Part shown: positions 61,291 to 64,000 of the stretch, piece after piece
How the letters are laid out: each line of letters opens with the position of its first letter
Numbering within the stretch: position 1 is the first letter of the stretch
Assembly: GCA_034436755.1 (NCBI GenBank)
Contig: DAOTVB010000095.1
Span: 1 to 64,000 of the forward strand
Direction of reading: 5' to 3'
Length of the DNA stretch: 64,000 nucleotides
Source: CAKZQX01 sp034436755
GTDB lineage: Bacteria > Chloroflexota > Chloroflexia > Chloroflexales > Chloroflexaceae
Translations under genes and position numbers: made by a program
The notes under the pieces: generated by a model
The model's database searches: none
The model's input: the letters and a program-made list of their open reading frames with translations, nothing else
Told to the model about the DNA's origin: nothing

Positions 61291-61950
61291 ATGCGCCACG
61301 ATAGTTCAAAACCCATAGTGCTTCATCTGCGTGTATGGCTGCTGATTGGCATCCTGGTCGGCGTGAGTGGTCTCGCTGCATGCGGGCAGACGGCGACTAC
61401 AGGGCAGGGACAGGCACCGCCGGCAGAAGACAGTGTCATCTTTACGCTGCCCTATCAGGAAGATGCATTTCCCCGGGATATAAACATAGCAGGACGCCAG
61501 GCAGTAGCCCCCTTTTTAGGTGATGCCCTGACCGGGGACGGCGATATTACAAAGGCGGACATGAGCACGCTCCAACTCCGCATGGTGCTGCCACCAATCC
61601 CCCCCGACACAGCGCAGCTTGATGCGGACCAGATTGAGCAAATGTCGTTGATGCTGGTCGGGCCGGCAGACACGGGTGTGATCGATGTAGAGGTTGACCC
61701 TATAGTATCGACAAACCTGTATCGCGACGAATTAAATGGCGAAACAGTCATTCATGGAGTTGTATTTGGAGATTTGATTTATCCGGATGGCTCCGAGGCA
61801 GAAATGACCTTGAGCGGCGCGGCGATTGTTGAGCAGCAGCAAGGACGGTTCAACATGATCATCGTTGAGCATGATGATATTCCGGGACTGGCGTTACAAT
61901 TCGGTGATCTTACCTGGACCGAGGAACTGAATGAGCTTGTGAATCCTTGA
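61291..61950 (+). CDS. Lipoprotein of unknown function
   Basis: 219 residues. The signal ends G-V-S-G-L-A-A-C (Cys near 31), a lipobox. The mature protein is acidic and beta-rich (I-P-P-D-T-A-Q-L-D-A-D-Q-I-E-Q-M, V-D-V-E-V-D-P), with no known domain that I can name. It lies between two cytochrome lipoprotein genes but faces the opposite way, so a shared role is only a guess. AGAAGAAAAG precedes the ATG weakly. Confidence 0.7.
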   Translation: MRHDSSKPIVLHLRVWLLIGILVGVSGLAACGQTATTGQGQAPPAEDSVIFTLPYQEDAFPRDINIAGRQAVAPFLGDALTGDGDITKADMSTLQLRMVLPPIPPDTAQLDADQIEQMSLMLVGPADTGVIDVEVDPIVSTNLYRDELNGETVIHGVVFGDLIYPDGSEAEMTLSGAAIVEQQQGRFNMIIVEHDDIPGLALQFGDLTWTEELNELVNP

Positions 61951-62191
61951 TAAGCATTATGCCACGGAGTGAGGTGGGTATGCATTCCTTCAGGCGTTTC
62001 TTTGCCATTTTAGTGTATACTCTTCTAATAACAGTTTCCCTGAGTCGCTCCATATAAAGTAATCCACGTCGTGTCGGCATCTGCTTCGACCATCTCTCTC
62101 AGGCAGACATCCCGAACTGGTCATAACCCGACGCGGAGCACTGCACCGGCATACCCCATGAGCACTCCACGCCGTCCGCTGTTCCGGCGGC

Positions 62192-62680
62192 CTACTCCAG
62201 CGACTGAAGATAAGCCACCAGTGCGTCAATCTCCTGATCCGACAGGATCTCGCCATAGTTCTGCGGCTTGATTGCTGAGACGTCTTCAAACCCCTCGATC
62301 ACGATTGAATCCGGGTCCACAATTGATGCGCGTAGGTACTCTTCGGCGGTCATGCCGGGCTCTTGCGTGGCGGCGCGCGTCGCAATCCCCGCCAGGTTCG
62401 GCCCAACCCCAACCATATCCTCCGCCGCCGGATCGACCGAGTGGCAGGTGATGCAGCCGGCGCGGGTATTCTCGCCTTCACCCAGTGTCGGCTGCGCAAA
62501 CAGGGTTTCCCCCGCCGCGACATTGCTCACCCCCTGCTCGCCCCCGGCCCCGCCGGATGTATCCGCGCCGCCTTCATTCCCACCGTTCCCGCCGCCGCAT
62601 GCTCCCAGCACAATCAGCAACAGTACCCCGACCCACACCCTTCCGACTCCGCCTGCTCCGATCAGCGCCCGGTTGTGCAT
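62192..62680 (-). CDS. Lipoprotein cytochrome c with Lys at the usual Met-ligand position
   Basis: 162 residues. Lipobox L-I-V-L-G-A-C (Cys near 27) and a Gly-rich linker lead to a cytochrome c domain: heme site C-I-T-C-H and V-G-P-N-L-A-G-I-A. The distal motif reads A-I-K-P-Q-N-Y-G-E-I-L, where the paralogue at 59223 has V-M-P-Q-N-Y-G, so the usual axial Met is Lys (codon aag). The two domains otherwise align well. AGGAGAACC precedes ATG 62680. The gap from 61951 to 62191 shows no gene. Confidence 0.9.
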   Translation of the reverse strand: MHNRALIGAGGVGRVWVGVLLLIVLGACGGGNGGNEGGADTSGGAGGEQGVSNVAAGETLFAQPTLGEGENTRAGCITCHSVDPAAEDMVGVGPNLAGIATRAATQEPGMTAEEYLRASIVDPDSIVIEGFEDVSAIKPQNYGEILSDQEIDALVAYLQSLE

Positions 62681-63018
62681 ACTCGGTTCTCCTATGCTCA
62701 AACCGTACAATCCTGGACAGCGAACAATGTTGGACTATCCAGTCACGGGTGCCGGCACCCGCGCCTGGTGATGTTGGTGATACTGGTAGCGGCGACGCTG
62801 GAGATCCGGTGTCATTGTTGAAGGTTCAATAGTGGCGGTGATGGTGGGATTGTGAAATTTCTCTCAGGTGCATTGGCCTGATTGTAGCAGAGGGCAGTGG
62901 GTGGATCAAGGGGGAGTTTCCCGAACACAGGTTTAAAAATAGCAACTGTTTTCCAAACATATGGAAGAATGCGGCTTTCTGGTAGTATACTGATCGTAGC
63001 ATGATGCGTGCTGCTTTC
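62681..63018. other. Gap between the cytochrome gene and the small repeat element
   Basis: No gene is supported. Open frames here lack ribosome binding sites and recognisable products. AT-rich sequence near 62930-63000 includes TATACT (62987-62992), which could be a promoter for the acetyltransferase gene. Confidence 0.35.
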
Positions 63019-63107
63019 TATAGCAATTCTAACGTTGTGAACTGGTTCTGCGGGACTCGCTCCCAACCGTCTGAAGGCGGCACTACGACCAATGTAGGGT
63101 TGCTATA
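63019..63107. repeat. TATAGCAA-ended MITE-like element, copy 1
   Basis: 89 bp. Ends TATAGCAATTCTAACGTTGT and CCAATGTAGGGTTGCTATA form imperfect inverted repeats. The middle (GTGAACTGGTTC, CTGAAGGCGGCACTACGACC) is nearly the same as in copy 2. It lies in the leader of the following gene, whose open frame runs through it. Confidence 0.8.
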
Positions 63108-63150
63108 CCTGGATCCCTGTTACTACCATCCGGGGTATGAATTGAGGCTT

Positions 63151-63825
63151 ATGACAACAGACGATCAGGCGATCATGATCCAGTCCGCAAATCCGGCAGA
63201 TGACTGGGCCGTACGTCAGCTTTTCTATGATCTGCATACCTTCAACGCCGAACTTGATCCCCGTTTTGCGTTAGCCGATGGCTGGGAACGTGTCCTGAGT
63301 GAACATCTCGGCCATGTGCGCACAACCGGCCATGGTCTGACGCTGCTGGCATGGCAGGAGGCCGTGCCGGTGGGCCTCTTGATGATGGGGGTGCATACCG
63401 ACTCGCCGCTCTTTCGCCATCGCCACTGGGCCGAACTCCTGGCAATTTATGTGGTACCGTCTATGCGGGGCAGTCCTCTGGGGGAGCGACTGATTGCGCT
63501 GGGCGCGGCCTGGGCACATGAGAATGGCTACGAGCGGGTGCAGCTCTACGTTACGGCGGCAAACGCGGCGGCGAAGCAGTTTTACACTCGCGCCGGCTTT
63601 CACCCGGTACAGGAGATCTGGCGGCGCGAGCTGGGCCCGGCTACGGTGCCCCCGCCCGATGATCCGATCTGGGAGACGATTTATGCGCTCGATCACGATC
63701 TGCTAACGACCAGTTCGCACCATCTCCTGGTCGATGATGAGCCGGACGAGCGGCAGCATAGGCCGCCCCTGTCGCCGGATCACCGCCCGGGCGCCGGCGA
63801 TAACGTCGGCCCGTCAGATGAGTGA
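63151..63825 (+). CDS. GNAT-family N-acetyltransferase
   Basis: 224 residues from ATG 63151. The acetyl-CoA loop is I-Y-V-V-P-S-M-R-G-S-P-L-G-E-R-L-I (about 97-113) and the later V-Q-L-Y-V-T-A-A-N-A-A-A-K-Q-F-Y-T-R-A-G-F (near 130) is motif B. The last ~40 residues are Asp/Pro-rich and non-conserved. The open frame extends upstream through the 63019 repeat, which I regard as non-coding. GAGG precedes the ATG closely. Flanked on both sides by the same small repeat element. Confidence 0.87.
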   Translation: MTTDDQAIMIQSANPADDWAVRQLFYDLHTFNAELDPRFALADGWERVLSEHLGHVRTTGHGLTLLAWQEAVPVGLLMMGVHTDSPLFRHRHWAELLAIYVVPSMRGSPLGERLIALGAAWAHENGYERVQLYVTAANAAAKQFYTRAGFHPVQEIWRRELGPATVPPPDDPIWETIYALDHDLLTTSSHHLLVDDEPDERQHRPPLSPDHRPGAGDNVGPSDE

Positions 63826-63918
63826 TATAGCAATCCTAAATTGGTTGTGAACTGGTTCTTCGGGAATTCGTTGTCAACCGCCTGAAGGCGGCACTACGAC
63901 CAATGTAGGGTTGCTATA
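63826..63918. repeat. TATAGCAA-ended MITE-like element, copy 2
   Basis: 93 bp starting directly after the stop codon of the acetyltransferase gene. Ends TATAGCAATCCTAAATTGGT and ACCAATGTAGGGTTGCTATA are inverted repeats with 18 of 20 bases matching. TA at the ends fits a TA target site, as with IS630/Tc1-type elements. Confidence 0.85.
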
Positions 63919-63972
63919 TGTGCAGAATGGGAGAATGCCTCAGCGGGACGCGCGCCGGCTAGATATCCGTCG

Positions 63973-64000
63973 GCACGGACAGTCTGTGGATTGTCCGTGC
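63973..64000. terminator. Hairpin at the window end
   Basis: GCACGGACA / TGTCCGTGC, 9-bp stem with a 10-nt loop, cut by the window end, so any T-run is not visible. Confidence 0.4.

Overview
The window reads as chromosomal DNA of a free-living, moderately GC-rich bacterium. The gene content fits the phylum Chloroflexota, probably class Chloroflexia. Pointers are PAS/STAS and PocR sensor proteins, a CRTAC1/ScyD-type fusion, lipoprotein cytochromes with long Ala/Pro/Glu linkers, WD40-GTPase and TIR-type regulators, and intergenic arrays of 7-bp repeats. No rRNA or species marker is present, so the taxonomic call is an inference. I see no CRISPR array, prophage or intact insertion sequence.

Left part (1-12.4 kb): a 5'-truncated PocR-PAS-STAS sensor, a membrane-anchored L7/L12-like protein, a CocE/NonD hydrolase, a secreted beta-lactamase-fold protein whose nucleophile is Cys, a solitary Dam-type methylase, ruvA, an alpha/beta hydrolase overlapping larE, an Rpn-type nuclease and a mazEF-like toxin-antitoxin pair.

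12.6-23.7 kb is a leftward block. It holds a 1387-residue fusion of ScyD-like propeller, di-heme peroxidase and CRTAC1, a sugar ABC transporter (two permeases and a binding lipoprotein, no ATPase), a PrsW-type protease, a PLP aminotransferase and a hydrolase. At 23.9-24.9 kb is a tRNA operon. Its first gene is cut in the anticodon loop and followed by an HNH endonuclease, then intact tRNA-Trp, tRNA-Ser(UGA) and tRNA-Ser(GCU) and a strong terminator.

25-40 kb: a DUF433 protein, a lipid kinase, trpB, a membrane Trm112-like protein, trpF, a NYN/OST-HTH protein with a huge repetitive linker, a glycosyltransferase, a cupin, a DUF368 (PopT) flippase and a solitary Eco57I-like methyltransferase. 40-52 kb is signalling-rich: a 1042-residue histidine kinase with its NarL-type regulator, a PP2C phosphatase, an XRE/MmyB regulator preceded by a 3-codon minigene, a GNAT enzyme, and a WD40-GTPase overlapping a transmembrane SH3 protein. 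52-64 kb: a short-chain dehydrogenase, a UvrD helicase, a polytopic membrane protein, a LysM protein, a TIR-effector protein, two cytochrome c lipoproteins and another GNAT gene flanked by two small inverted-repeat elements.

The most unusual non-coding feature is a family of five MITE-like elements. Four carry a long AT-rich hairpin whose two arms change together between copies. Three further repeat classes are present: CCGGCTNAAGCCGG palindromes, TATAGCAA-ended 90-bp elements, and heptamer arrays often laid out as inverted pairs.
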